From NCBI GenBank assembly GCA_002307095.1, contig DBTO01000253.1, forward strand, positions 1 through 6,851: a stretch of 6,851 nt of DNA, in the 5' to 3' direction. Made by a program: the position numbers and the translations under genes. The stretch comes from Sulfurospirillum sp. UBA1314 (GTDB lineage Bacteria; Campylobacterota; Campylobacteria; Campylobacterales; Sulfurospirillaceae). The notes under the pieces are model-generated. The model made no database searches. It was not told the origin of the DNA and worked only from the letters and a program-made list of their open reading frames with translations. Shown here piece by piece: positions 1 through 5,091 of the stretch; positions within the stretch are counted from its first letter, which is position 1; the number at the start of each line of letters is the position of its first letter.

Positions 1-526
1 TAACACACCACTCATAATCATCCACACCTAAGCCATCAAGCAAGTGAAGATTGAGCAAAATATCGTTGATGCAGCCGAGTTGGTCGTGCCCTACGAGCAG
101 TGTTTTGGCATTAAACAGGCGAATAAAATCGTACATGTAAAGATCGTCCTCAATCGGCACTAAAAGCCCACCTGCCCCTTCAATCAGGACAATATCGCAC
201 AAAGCTTCGATCTTGGCATAAGCACTCTCCAACAGTTCCAAGCTCACTTTTTTGCGCCCTTTAGCCACATAAGGAGCTGCAGGAAGTTCAAATTGATAGG
301 GAACAATATCACGAAGTTTTAACGCCTCTAGGGCAGGATGGTATCGTTTGGCTGTTTCAAAAAGCAGTGTGGCATCCACAGGATGTGTCACCACACCGGT
401 TTCAATGGGTTTCATAACACCGACTTTAAATCCTTTGGCACTGAGAGCTTCAAGTAGTTTAAGGGTGGTGTAGGTTTTCCCCACATCGGTGTTGGTTGCG
501 GTAATAAAAATAGGAGGGTATTTCAT
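1..526 (-). CDS. bioD: Dethiobiotin synthetase, 3' end cut by window edge
   Basis: BioD carries out the ATP-dependent carboxylation and ring closure of 7,8-diaminopelargonic acid to dethiobiotin, the penultimate step of biotin synthesis, in the cytoplasm. The first 175 residues are visible. A modified P-loop, TNTDVGKT, lies at residues 11-18; MKPIETG at about 38-44 matches the conserved lysine segment that contacts carbamate and substrate; D51-A resembles the SDA site; and EGAGGLLVPI at 116-125 is the BioD-type Walker B region. The usual length is about 210-240 residues, so roughly 35-65 are missing beyond position 1. The ATG at 526 is preceded by AAAGAAG, a modest ribosome binding site. No other biotin gene is visible. 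The gene lies 47 bases behind the AraC-type gene in the same direction but has its own -10 box, so joint transcription is possible but not required. An iterated TACATGTA palindrome sits inside it. Confidence 0.93.
   Translation of the reverse strand, partial: MKYPPIFITATNTDVGKTYTTLKLLEALSAKGFKVGVMKPIETGVVTHPVDATLLFETAKRYHPALEALKLRDIVPYQFELPAAPYVAKGRKKVSLELLESAYAKIEALCDIVLIEGAGGLLVPIEDDLYMYDFIRLFNAKTLLVGHDQLGCINDILLNLHLLDGLGVDDYEWCV
132..139. repeat. Copy of iterated palindrome, 8 bp core TACATGTA
   Basis: The core TACATGTA is followed by AAG on the plus strand, so it matches the consensus on one side only. It lies inside bioD and encodes Y-M-Y at residues 130-132, a different reading frame from the other copies. 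Confidence 0.55.
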
Positions 527-548
527 GGAAACTTCTTTTTTTAGGGGT

Positions 549-554
549 ATTATA
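549..554 (-). promoter_or_regulatory. Candidate -10 box for bioD
   Basis: A perfect TATAAT, read on the minus strand, lies 22 bases upstream of the bioD start codon, in the short gap after the AraC-type gene. No convincing -35 hexamer is found 16-18 bases upstream, which is common for sigma-70 promoters in Campylobacterota. The predicted leader would be about 15 bases, enough for the AAGAAG ribosome binding site. Confidence 0.6.
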
Positions 555-573
555 CTCAAGCCTTCTACAAGAG

Positions 574-1437
574 TTATTTAAATCGAACCGGTACGCAAAA
601 ATCCAGATCAAACAGCTCATCGGCTTCGATAAAATGGTTTTTGCGGTACAACGCAAATGAGGGAAGTGTCGCTTTTTCATACGCACTTTGAGGCAACCAC
701 TCGTGGTAAATCACATCCATATATTTTTTCAAATCACCGTATTTTCCTTGGAGTGAAAAAACGGCACAAAAAGTAGCAGGAATGCGCATCACGCCTACTT
801 CACCGCTTCGGTAAAATTTTTGATGTGTTGGAAGTTCTAAACAGGCGACATAATGGCACTGCGAGGACTCCACAAAGCGAGGATTGCTATGATGTAGACC
901 GATCATGCTTTGGCGCGCAAAATCGATGCCTTCGTGAAGCGCCCATGCTTGAAGTTTCAACCATGCCATCTTAATGCTACGATCATACCCTTTGTGTCTG
1001 ACATACGCCACATCAAAAGCAGGCATCGAACAGATCTTTACATGTAAAGGGGTATTTGCAAACGTATAGTCCCTGTTTTCATTGGCACGGTCGACTTCGC
1101 GCCACTTCGTTGGTGTCACACCAAAGTTCTCTTTAAAGGCTTGGGAAAAGGAGGCATTGGAGCTAAATCCAACCTCGTGCATAATGTGTGTGATCGTGGC
1201 TTCGGGATTAAAGAGAAGCAGATTGGCAGCATGTTCCAGCTTGACACGTTTTATGTACGCATGCACACTCTCTTTGGTCTGCTCTTTAAAAATACGGTTA
1301 AAATGAAACGGCGACATCGCCACCAACGAGGAAAGCTCCTCAACAGCAAAGTTTTTGGCAATATCGCCATGAATGTAAAAAAGCACCTCATTGACACGCT
1401 CAATATGGTCATTTTTCGTATTTGTTTTGTGTTTCAT
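574..1437 (-). CDS. AraC-family transcriptional regulator with GyrI-like effector-binding domain
   Basis: This is a 287-residue predicted regulator. The N-terminal third carries two helix-turn-helix motifs typical of AraC proteins: about residues 31-52 (VEELSSLVAMSPFHFNRIF) and about 80-103. The family signature, VGFSSNASFSQAFKENFGVTP, spans 89-109 and ends in KWR at 111-113. Residues about 128-286 form a GyrI-like (SOUL/BmrR-type) ligand-binding domain, ending in FDLDFCVPVR. This N-HTH/C-GyrI order is that of the Rob/SoxS-like branch, whose ligands are usually small hydrophobic or cationic compounds; the ligand here cannot be read from sequence. I chose the ATG at 1437. An upstream in-frame TTG at 1455 exists, but the likely -10 box lies between the two, so the TTG would be upstream of the transcript. 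The gene is divergent from the aminotransferase, its most plausible target. Confidence 0.88.
   Translation of the reverse strand: MKHKTNTKNDHIERVNEVLFYIHGDIAKNFAVEELSSLVAMSPFHFNRIFKEQTKESVHAYIKRVKLEHAANLLLFNPEATITHIMHEVGFSSNASFSQAFKENFGVTPTKWREVDRANENRDYTFANTPLHVKICSMPAFDVAYVRHKGYDRSIKMAWLKLQAWALHEGIDFARQSMIGLHHSNPRFVESSQCHYVACLELPTHQKFYRSGEVGVMRIPATFCAVFSLQGKYGDLKKYMDVIYHEWLPQSAYEKATLPSFALYRKNHFIEADELFDLDFCVPVRFK
1036..1049. repeat. Copy of iterated palindrome, 14 bp perfect (CTTTACATGTAAAG)
   Basis: This is the longest and most perfect copy of the palindrome in the window. It lies inside the AraC-type gene, where it encodes L-H-V-K at residues 131-134, in the linker before the GyrI-like domain. 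Confidence 0.7.
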
Positions 1438-1443
1438 GCCACA

Positions 1444-1449
1444 ATTATA
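1444..1449 (-). promoter_or_regulatory. Candidate -10 box for the AraC-family gene (possible leaderless transcript)
   Basis: A perfect TATAAT on the minus strand, preceded by GC, lies only 6 bases upstream of the ATG at 1437. A start point 6-8 bases downstream of the box would fall on or beside the start codon, and there is no ribosome binding site in the six bases between. This suggests a leaderless mRNA. The alternative is that the real promoter is further upstream and this match is chance. Confidence 0.45.
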
Positions 1450-1506
1450 GCACAAATGGACAAAGCTAATCCCTCATTTTAGATGGCAGAGCCTTCAAAG
1501 AAGCGC

Positions 1507-1512
1507 TATAAT
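1507..1512 (+). promoter_or_regulatory. Candidate -10 box for the aminotransferase gene
   Basis: GCTATAATACG contains a perfect TATAAT, 27 bases upstream of the ATG at 1540. A start near 1519 would give a leader of about 20 bases containing the AAAGG ribosome binding site at 1528-1532. No good -35 box is visible. The 8-mer GCTATAAT at 1505-1512 is the exact reverse complement of ATTATAGC at 1444-1451, so the two divergent promoters mirror each other. Confidence 0.6.
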
Positions 1513-1539
1513 ACGATACATTTTAACAAAGGCTTAAGG

Positions 1540-2700
1540 ATGCAAACCAAATTTGCAAAACGTGTCACCACGGCGTCACGTTCATTTACCCGTACCATTT
1601 TAGACCTAACGGCGCAAAGCTCCATCATCTCGTTTGCAGGCGGACTTCCTGATGCAGCGCTCTTCCCACGAGAGAACATTGAAAAACATGCCAAAAAACT
1701 CTTTGAAACCGAAGACAACCGCTTGTTCCAATACAGCAATGCTTCAGGCGTTGAAGCGCTTAAAGTGGAGATCGCGAAGAAATACATCAACACCACTTCC
1801 GCGCAAATTATGCTCACCAACGGCTCGCAACAAGGGCTGGATTTGGTCTGTAAAACCTTTTTGGATGAGCAAGATTGCATCGTCGTCGAAGACCCAAGTT
1901 ACCTAGCCGCCCTTGGTCTGTTTCATATGTACAATGCAACCATCAAAGCAGCACCTCTAAGCTCAAAAGGCGTTGATACGGAAGTTTTGGAAGTTTTGTT
2001 TCGAGAACATTCACCCAAATTTTTCTATACGATTCCTATTTTTCAAAACCCAACAGGTTATTCGTATACGTTAGAGAATCGTCACGAAGTGGTACGTTTG
2101 GCTCAAAAGTACAACGTTATTTTACTTGAAGACAGCCCATACGAGGCGCTTCGTTACGATGGGGTTCAAACCACTTCCTTTGCAGATCTGCTCCCCAATC
2201 TAACTATCGCTTTGGGTACATTTTCCAAAACTTTGGCTCCTGATTTTCGCATCGGTTGGATGAGGGCTCCACAAGAGATTATCAGCGCGTTAACGCTTTC
2301 CAAAGAGAGTACGGATCTTCAAAACTCAAAGTTTTTCCAACACATCTGCGCCAAAATGATGCAAAGCGGTGAGTTGCAAGAACATACTAAAATATTGATC
2401 GAATACTACCGCCCTAAACGCGATGCGATGGTAAACGCACTGCATAAATATTTTGGCGATAGCATCGAATTTGTCGTACCAGAAGGCGGTATGTTTATTT
2501 GGGTGAATTTTAAAAAGTGTGCCGATAGTATGAAGCTTTTTGACCTCGCCATCAAAAAAGAGGTCGCATTCGTTCCGGGAAGCGTCTTTTTTGCCGATAA
2601 ACGCGTCACCTCTTATGGAAGACTCAACTACACCAACTCAAGCCTCGAGCAGATCGAAGAGGGTGTAAAGAAACTGTACGCAGCGTATCAAGAATGCTAG
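1540..2700 (+). CDS. PLP-dependent aminotransferase, class I/II, fold type I (2-aminoadipate/LysN-like)
   Basis: This is a 386-residue predicted cytoplasmic transaminase of the subgroup that includes LysN, KAT II and MocR-like C-terminal domains. Visible hallmarks: SFAGGLPDAALFP near the N-terminus; NGSQQGLDL in the PLP phosphate-binding region; QNPTG with N170; EDSPYEALRY with D198 (PLP pyridine nitrogen) and Y201; SKTLAPDFRIGW with the PLP-forming lysine K230; and YGRLNYT with R361, expected to bind the substrate alpha-carboxylate. All catalytic residues are present and the length is normal. An in-frame ATG at 1483 would add 19 residues, but it lies upstream of the -10 box at 1507-1512. The ATG at 1540 has AAAGG seven bases before it and gives the usual family N-terminus. 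The amino donor and acceptor are unknown; aromatic, branched-chain or aminoadipate substrates are all possible. The divergent AraC-type gene probably regulates it. Confidence 0.9.
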   Translation: MQTKFAKRVTTASRSFTRTILDLTAQSSIISFAGGLPDAALFPRENIEKHAKKLFETEDNRLFQYSNASGVEALKVEIAKKYINTTSAQIMLTNGSQQGLDLVCKTFLDEQDCIVVEDPSYLAALGLFHMYNATIKAAPLSSKGVDTEVLEVLFREHSPKFFYTIPIFQNPTGYSYTLENRHEVVRLAQKYNVILLEDSPYEALRYDGVQTTSFADLLPNLTIALGTFSKTLAPDFRIGWMRAPQEIISALTLSKESTDLQNSKFFQHICAKMMQSGELQEHTKILIEYYRPKRDAMVNALHKYFGDSIEFVVPEGGMFIWVNFKKCADSMKLFDLAIKKEVAFVPGSVFFADKRVTSYGRLNYTNSSLEQIEEGVKKLYAAYQEC

Positions 2701-2722
2701 CTTGCAAAACTAGTTTTGCAAG
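2701..2722. repeat. 22 bp perfect palindrome directly after the aminotransferase stop codon
   Basis: Arms CTTGCAAAAC and GTTTTGCAAG flank the central TA, and the palindrome begins at the first base after the TAG. As RNA it could fold into a hairpin of about 8 pairs. No U-tract follows, so it is not a classical terminator. It may protect the mRNA 3' end or be a protein site. Confidence 0.6.
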
Positions 2723-2730
2723 AAGTAAGA

Positions 2731-2743
2731 GCACCAAGGGTGC
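2731..2743. repeat. Small inverted repeat (GCACC-AAG-GGTGC)
   Basis: Five-base-pair arms around a three-base loop, between two stronger hairpins in the same intergenic stretch. It is weak on its own and noted because it is one of four inverted repeats within about 140 bases. Confidence 0.3.
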
Positions 2744-2780
2744 GTGGGCTTTCTGCCAAAGATTACCTAGTGTTAACGTC

Positions 2781-2805
2781 GTTTTTAAAGCTTTGCTTTA
2801 AAAGC
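2781..2805. repeat. Stem-loop in convergent intergenic region
   Basis: TTTTAAAGC at 2783-2791 pairs perfectly with GCTTTAAAA at 2795-2803 around a TTT loop. The outer bases add a G-U and a G-C pair as plus-strand RNA. The stem is AT-rich, so its stability is moderate. No long U-tract follows on either strand. It may help the terminator just downstream. Confidence 0.45.
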
Positions 2806-2816
2806 GTGTCAAGAGT

Positions 2817-2842
2817 AAAGAGAGAGATTACCCTCTCTCTTT
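2817..2842. terminator. Bidirectional intrinsic terminator between convergent genes
   Basis: A perfect 10-bp stem (AAAGAGAGAG / CTCTCTCTTT) surrounds a 6-base loop. On the plus strand TTTCTTTAC runs from the end of the stem, and on the minus strand the stem ends in CTTTACTCTT; both are short, interrupted T-rich tails. The structure overlaps the last codons and stop of the NikL-like gene. It would serve both that gene and the aminotransferase. The U-tracts are imperfect, so efficiency may be partial. Confidence 0.6.
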
Positions 2843-3265
2843 CTTTACATGTAAACGTGCTTTCCATGCCAAAAGCAATCCAAAAAATCCCACAATTAAA
2901 CTGATCCCTGAGATAATTTGCGCGTACTTGGTAAACAGCGGCGCCGACTCCCAAACCATTACATGGTTTTGATCCACCTCAAAGCTAATGTTAAAAAGAT
3001 GCCCACCATGGTCACTTCCAGGTGTCGCAACGAGTTTCCACATGCCTGTACGATCAGGCGCAAAAGCGACAATCCCATTTTTGTCACTCTGCCCCTCTTG
3101 AAACGGCAAGCTCGCATTTGGCGCATAAAGTGTGTACGGTGCGAACGAAGCAGGCTCAGAGCCTAAGAGCAGTTGCACAGCCATCGCACCTTCTTTAAAA
3201 GAGTGTTCAACACTGTGCGCAAAGAGGGACGAAAAAAGACACAGAAAAATCCAAATTAATCGCAT
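2828..3265 (-). CDS. NikL-like membrane-anchored periplasmic accessory protein (probable nickel/cobalt uptake)
   Basis: This is a 145-residue predicted envelope protein. Residues 1-16 are a signal peptide ending LFA, so the mature protein would start at His17 (HSVEHS). Residues about 26-105 look like an Ig-like/carboxypeptidase-regulatory fold (DKNGIVAFAPDRTGMWKL). A histidine-bearing loop, SDHGGH, has H86 and H89. One transmembrane helix spans about 116-134 with a basic cytoplasmic tail, WKARLHVKKERG. This layout and the adjacent DUF4198 gene match the NikL component described beside ECF-type nickel transporters (NikKLMQO). That assignment is family-level inference, since no NikM, NikQ or NikO gene is visible. 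Its ATG follows the upstream gene's TAG with no gap and GGTGAAG just before it, implying translational coupling. It could instead serve cobalt or another metal. Confidence 0.65.
   Translation of the reverse strand: MRLIWIFLCLFSSLFAHSVEHSFKEGAMAVQLLLGSEPASFAPYTLYAPNASLPFQEGQSDKNGIVAFAPDRTGMWKLVATPGSDHGGHLFNISFEVDQNHVMVWESAPLFTKYAQIISGISLIVGFFGLLLAWKARLHVKKERG
2844..2855. repeat. Copy of iterated palindrome TTTACATGTAAA
   Basis: A perfect 12-bp copy directly beside the bidirectional terminator, inside the 3' end of the NikL-like gene, where it encodes L-H-V-K at residues 138-141. Confidence 0.65.
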
Positions 3266-3961
3266 CTACTTCACCGTAAACGAAAGACTGCTTTGAACTG
3301 TCACCGCATCGACAGAAGGGTCTGCGTATTGTTGCGCATAATATTTTGCAGCCACAATAAAGAGCCCTTTTTTCTTCACAGGAATCTGCGCAATGCCATA
3401 CGCATCGGTTTTATAACTCGGTTCTTCCTCATCACTGCTCTCAAAACCAGCGTTGGCTAAAGGCACGCCCTCTTTGAGCACAAGCACTGGAAAAGTATCG
3501 CCTACTTTAAGTGCCAAAGGATTCACAAGCGGAACCATTTCCATATAAAGACCAACAGGCTTGCTAAACGCTTCATTCCAACTAAAGAGTGTTTTGCTAA
3601 ATTTATGGCTTTTAAGCGTTCCAAAAACGACGCCTTTTACTTGGTTGGCACTCACATGTTCAAACCCTTTGGATCCTTTAACCCAATGCCCAGCATCAAA
3701 GGAAAAACTCATCATCCCCACATCACCATCGGTTAAAATCTTAGGTACAGCCCCACTGTAATCAATCCCAGCCGAGATCGATTTGCCATTGACGCCAAAC
3801 GCTTTAACACCTTTGAGTTGCTCTTTGGCATACGGTTCAAAAGCTTCATGGTTCCAATACATCGCCTCATAGCTATTATCCTTTTTAGATGCCACAATTT
3901 GATGGGCAAAACAGACACTGGCAGTTAACAGACTTGCAAGGGCTAACGAAAAAACTTTCAC
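3266..3961 (-). CDS. DUF4198 (NikK-like) periplasmic protein, probable nickel/cobalt uptake component
   Basis: This is a 231-residue predicted periplasmic protein of the DUF4198/COG5266 type, annotated in many genomes as a periplasmic component of cobalt/nickel transport. A signal peptide covers residues 1-19 (ending VCFA), so the mature chain starts at His20 (HQIVASKK), as is typical of the family's N-terminal Ala-His. The C-terminal half carries the family pattern of proline-rich strand, GD and repeat-type strand (LVNPLALKVGDTFPVLVLKEGVPLANAGFES, 145-175), followed by TDAYGIAQIPVKKKGLFIV, an Ig-like strand set. The start is GTG at 3961, with AAGGAG five bases before it. An overlapping ATG at 3963 runs straight into TGA, so it cannot be the start. 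The gene is first in a two-gene unit with the NikL-like gene. Metal identity is inferred from family only. Confidence 0.72.
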   Translation of the reverse strand: MKVFSLALASLLTASVCFAHQIVASKKDNSYEAMYWNHEAFEPYAKEQLKGVKAFGVNGKSISAGIDYSGAVPKILTDGDVGMMSFSFDAGHWVKGSKGFEHVSANQVKGVVFGTLKSHKFSKTLFSWNEAFSKPVGLYMEMVPLVNPLALKVGDTFPVLVLKEGVPLANAGFESSDEEEPSYKTDAYGIAQIPVKKKGLFIVAAKYYAQQYADPSVDAVTVQSSLSFTVK

Positions 3962-3966
3962 ATTTA

Positions 3967-3972
3967 CTCCTT
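3967..3972 (-). promoter_or_regulatory. Ribosome binding site deciding the GTG start of the NikK-like gene
   Basis: AAGGAG lies five bases before GTG (3961) and three bases before an overlapping ATG (3963) that is followed at once by TGA. Ribosomes choosing the ATG would make only a one-residue peptide. GTG is therefore the functional start, and the ATG might lower expression. Confidence 0.7.
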
Positions 3973-3987
3973 AGAAGAAATTTAAAA

Positions 3988-4006
3988 AGTATTTATAAAT
4001 AATACT
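3988..4006. repeat. Inverted repeat AGTATT-N7-AATACT upstream of the NikK-like gene
   Basis: Perfect six-base arms with a seven-base AT-only spacer lie about 27-45 bases before the GTG. The spacer and right arm contain TATAAATAA (3994-4002), which recurs directly at 4048-4056, where AGTATT follows at 4056-4061. The arrangement could be an operator, but AT-rich DNA produces such repeats readily. Confidence 0.3.
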
Positions 4007-4037
4007 AATTTAAATAAAATCATATATTATTCATGCT

Positions 4038-4062
4038 TAATAAAAACTATAAATAAGTATTA
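4038..4062. promoter_or_regulatory. Possible NikR-like operator (TAATA-N15-TATTA)
   Basis: The half-sites TAATA (4038-4042) and TATTA (4058-4062), separated by 15 bases, fit the loose Helicobacter NikR consensus TRWYA-N15-TRWYA as I remember it. The site touches the candidate -10 box of the NikK-like gene, a sensible place for repression. The flanks do not match the longer reported palindrome, and the surrounding DNA is almost all A and T, so a chance match is quite possible. Confidence 0.22.
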
Positions 4063-4067
4063 TTATA
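4062..4067 (-). promoter_or_regulatory. Candidate -10 box for the NikK-like/NikL-like unit
   Basis: A perfect TATAAT on the minus strand lies about 100 bases upstream of the GTG start, implying a leader of roughly 90 bases. No clear -35 box is seen. The 191-base gap (3962-4152) holds this box, the repeats described above and no plausible small gene. I see no convincing terminator for the preceding DUF89 gene in it, only the T-rich run after that gene's stop codon on the minus strand. Confidence 0.45.
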
Positions 4068-4152
4068 AAAGTCGAAAATATGCACAATGAATGCTCTTCA
4101 AATAAATGTTGAAATTTGGAGAATTTAAAAAAGAAGGAAAAGAAAAGAGAGT

Positions 4153-5013
4153 CTAAATACCACGTTTACAGATGATACTTCCTAGTTTTGCGCCTACCGT
4201 TTGAGCAACGACGTCGCATTTCACTTTAAAAAGAAAGAAAATTGGAAGTCCTTTGGTTTCACCCAAGCATTCATAATTTCCCATGCCCTTGGAGATAATA
4301 CACTCTGCTTTTTCAAAAATAGCGCGCGCATGCTCATTCATCAGCTCTCTCACAAGTCCTGGGGTCGGAACGCCGCTATCAACAATCACCGCAACTTCGT
4401 CCATTGCTGAAGCCAAAGCGTCTTTACATGTAAGATCATTGATGATCGGTCGTCCACGCACAAAATAGTAGACTTCAATGTTTGGATAGCGTTTTTTAAT
4501 CGTTTGAATGTAGAGTTTATCAAAGATTTCTTCACCTGCATTGTCCGCCAAATAGACCAACGTTTGCGTATGTGCTAATTGTTGCTCAAGCGCTTTAAAA
4601 TCATCAATCGCAAAGGGTGTATGGTAAATCTTCTCTAGCTCCTCTTCAAGATCGTACAGCATCACCGCCGCAAGATCGATCACATTGCCGGCAACCGCTG
4701 TTTTGGTCGCTTCAAAAAGGGTATTTGCACTTGCATTGATTTTCGCTTCGCACAAAGGAAGAAAGGATTTGGCTTTTTCGGAGGAAGCTTTTTTGAAATC
4801 CGCGTAAAGATCATCGACTGCTAAAAGTTCTGCCATTGCTTCGTACAAAGGTGCTGCATTGAGGGGAGGATTTTGATTCATATCGAAGTTTTTGATCTGC
4901 TGATGGGCAAGGGCATCAATTAAAAGTGCTTGTTCATCGTTTACATGTAAAAGTTCACACACGCGTTTGGTCTGGTCATAAATACAGGTTAAACAGCGTT
5001 CTTGAGTTTTCAT
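4153..5013 (-). CDS. DUF89/ARMT1-like metal-dependent phosphatase, CxxC subfamily
   Basis: This is a 286-residue cytoplasmic protein of the DUF89 family (COG1578-like). Members studied so far are metal-dependent phosphatases proposed to remove damaged or stray sugar and cofactor phosphates; the substrate here is unknown. Visible motifs in order: C7-x2-C10 near the N-terminus (subfamily I hallmark); AGNVID with N110 and D113; LADNAGEE with D157, N158 and E161, the core metal-binding motif; VRGRPIINDLT with N192-D193; VDSGVPTPG; and KGMGNYE at 242-248. The length is normal and all key motifs are intact. The ATG at 5013 has only a weak AAAAGAA upstream. The gene begins 42 bases past the rplS terminator, with no clear -10 box between, so it may depend on readthrough from the translation operon. 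Confidence 0.85.
   Translation of the reverse strand: MKTQERCLTCIYDQTKRVCELLHVNDEQALLIDALAHQQIKNFDMNQNPPLNAAPLYEAMAELLAVDDLYADFKKASSEKAKSFLPLCEAKINASANTLFEATKTAVAGNVIDLAAVMLYDLEEELEKIYHTPFAIDDFKALEQQLAHTQTLVYLADNAGEEIFDKLYIQTIKKRYPNIEVYYFVRGRPIINDLTCKDALASAMDEVAVIVDSGVPTPGLVRELMNEHARAIFEKAECIISKGMGNYECLGETKGLPIFFLFKVKCDVVAQTVGAKLGSIICKRGI
4424..4433. repeat. Copy of iterated palindrome, 10 bp TTACATGTAA
   Basis: This copy lies inside the DUF89 gene, encoding part of L-T-C-K at residues 194-197. This is a third reading frame relative to the copies encoding L-H-V and Y-M-Y. Confidence 0.55.
4940..4951. repeat. Copy of iterated palindrome TTTACATGTAAA
   Basis: A perfect 12-bp copy near the 5' end of the DUF89 gene, encoding part of L-L-H-V-N at residues 21-25. 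It is about 500 bases from the previous copy in the same gene. Confidence 0.65.
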
Positions 5014-5055
5014 ACGATTCTTTTAGAAAGATTTGAGGAAAGGAAAAGAAGAAAA

Positions 5056-5082
5056 GGCAATAACACAATTCGTGTTATTGCC
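5056..5082 (-). terminator. Rho-independent terminator of the KH-rimM-trmD-rplS operon
   Basis: A perfect 11-bp stem (GGCAATAACAC / GTGTTATTGCC) surrounds a five-base loop, 9 bases past the rplS stop codon. Read on the minus strand it is followed by TTTTCTTCTTTTCC, a long interrupted T-tract. The plus strand has no T-tract after the stem, so the terminator is directional. Confidence 0.85.
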
Positions 5083-5091
5083 CAAAAAATA

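Noticed and set aside
1438..1455. TTG start extending the AraC-type protein by six residues
   Set aside because: The TATAAT box lies inside this stretch and there is no well-placed ribosome binding site. The ATG at 1437 gives a normal N-terminus.
1141..1482. A 113-codon plus-strand open frame opposite the AraC-type gene
   Set aside because: It is antisense to a convincing AraC/GyrI protein, with no recognisable domain and no ribosome binding site supporting its start.
1483..1539. Upstream ATG extending the aminotransferase by 19 residues
   Set aside because: It lies upstream of the strong -10 box at 1507-1512, and the extra residues are not typical of the family. The ATG at 1540 has a well-spaced AAAGG.
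2701..2827. Insertion sequence or attachment-site remnant in the hairpin-rich gap
   Set aside because: No transposase fragment, target-site duplication or tRNA end is visible; inverted repeats alone do not support a mobile element.
2916..3166. Plus-strand open frame opposite the NikL-like gene
   Set aside because: It is highly basic and cysteine/arginine-rich, as expected of an antisense shadow, and lies wholly within a gene that has a clear signal peptide and membrane anchor.
132..4951. The five palindrome copies as a CRISPR array or operator set
   Set aside because: The copies are 500-1800 bases apart inside coding sequence, with no regular spacers and no placement upstream of genes, so neither an array nor ordinary operators fit.
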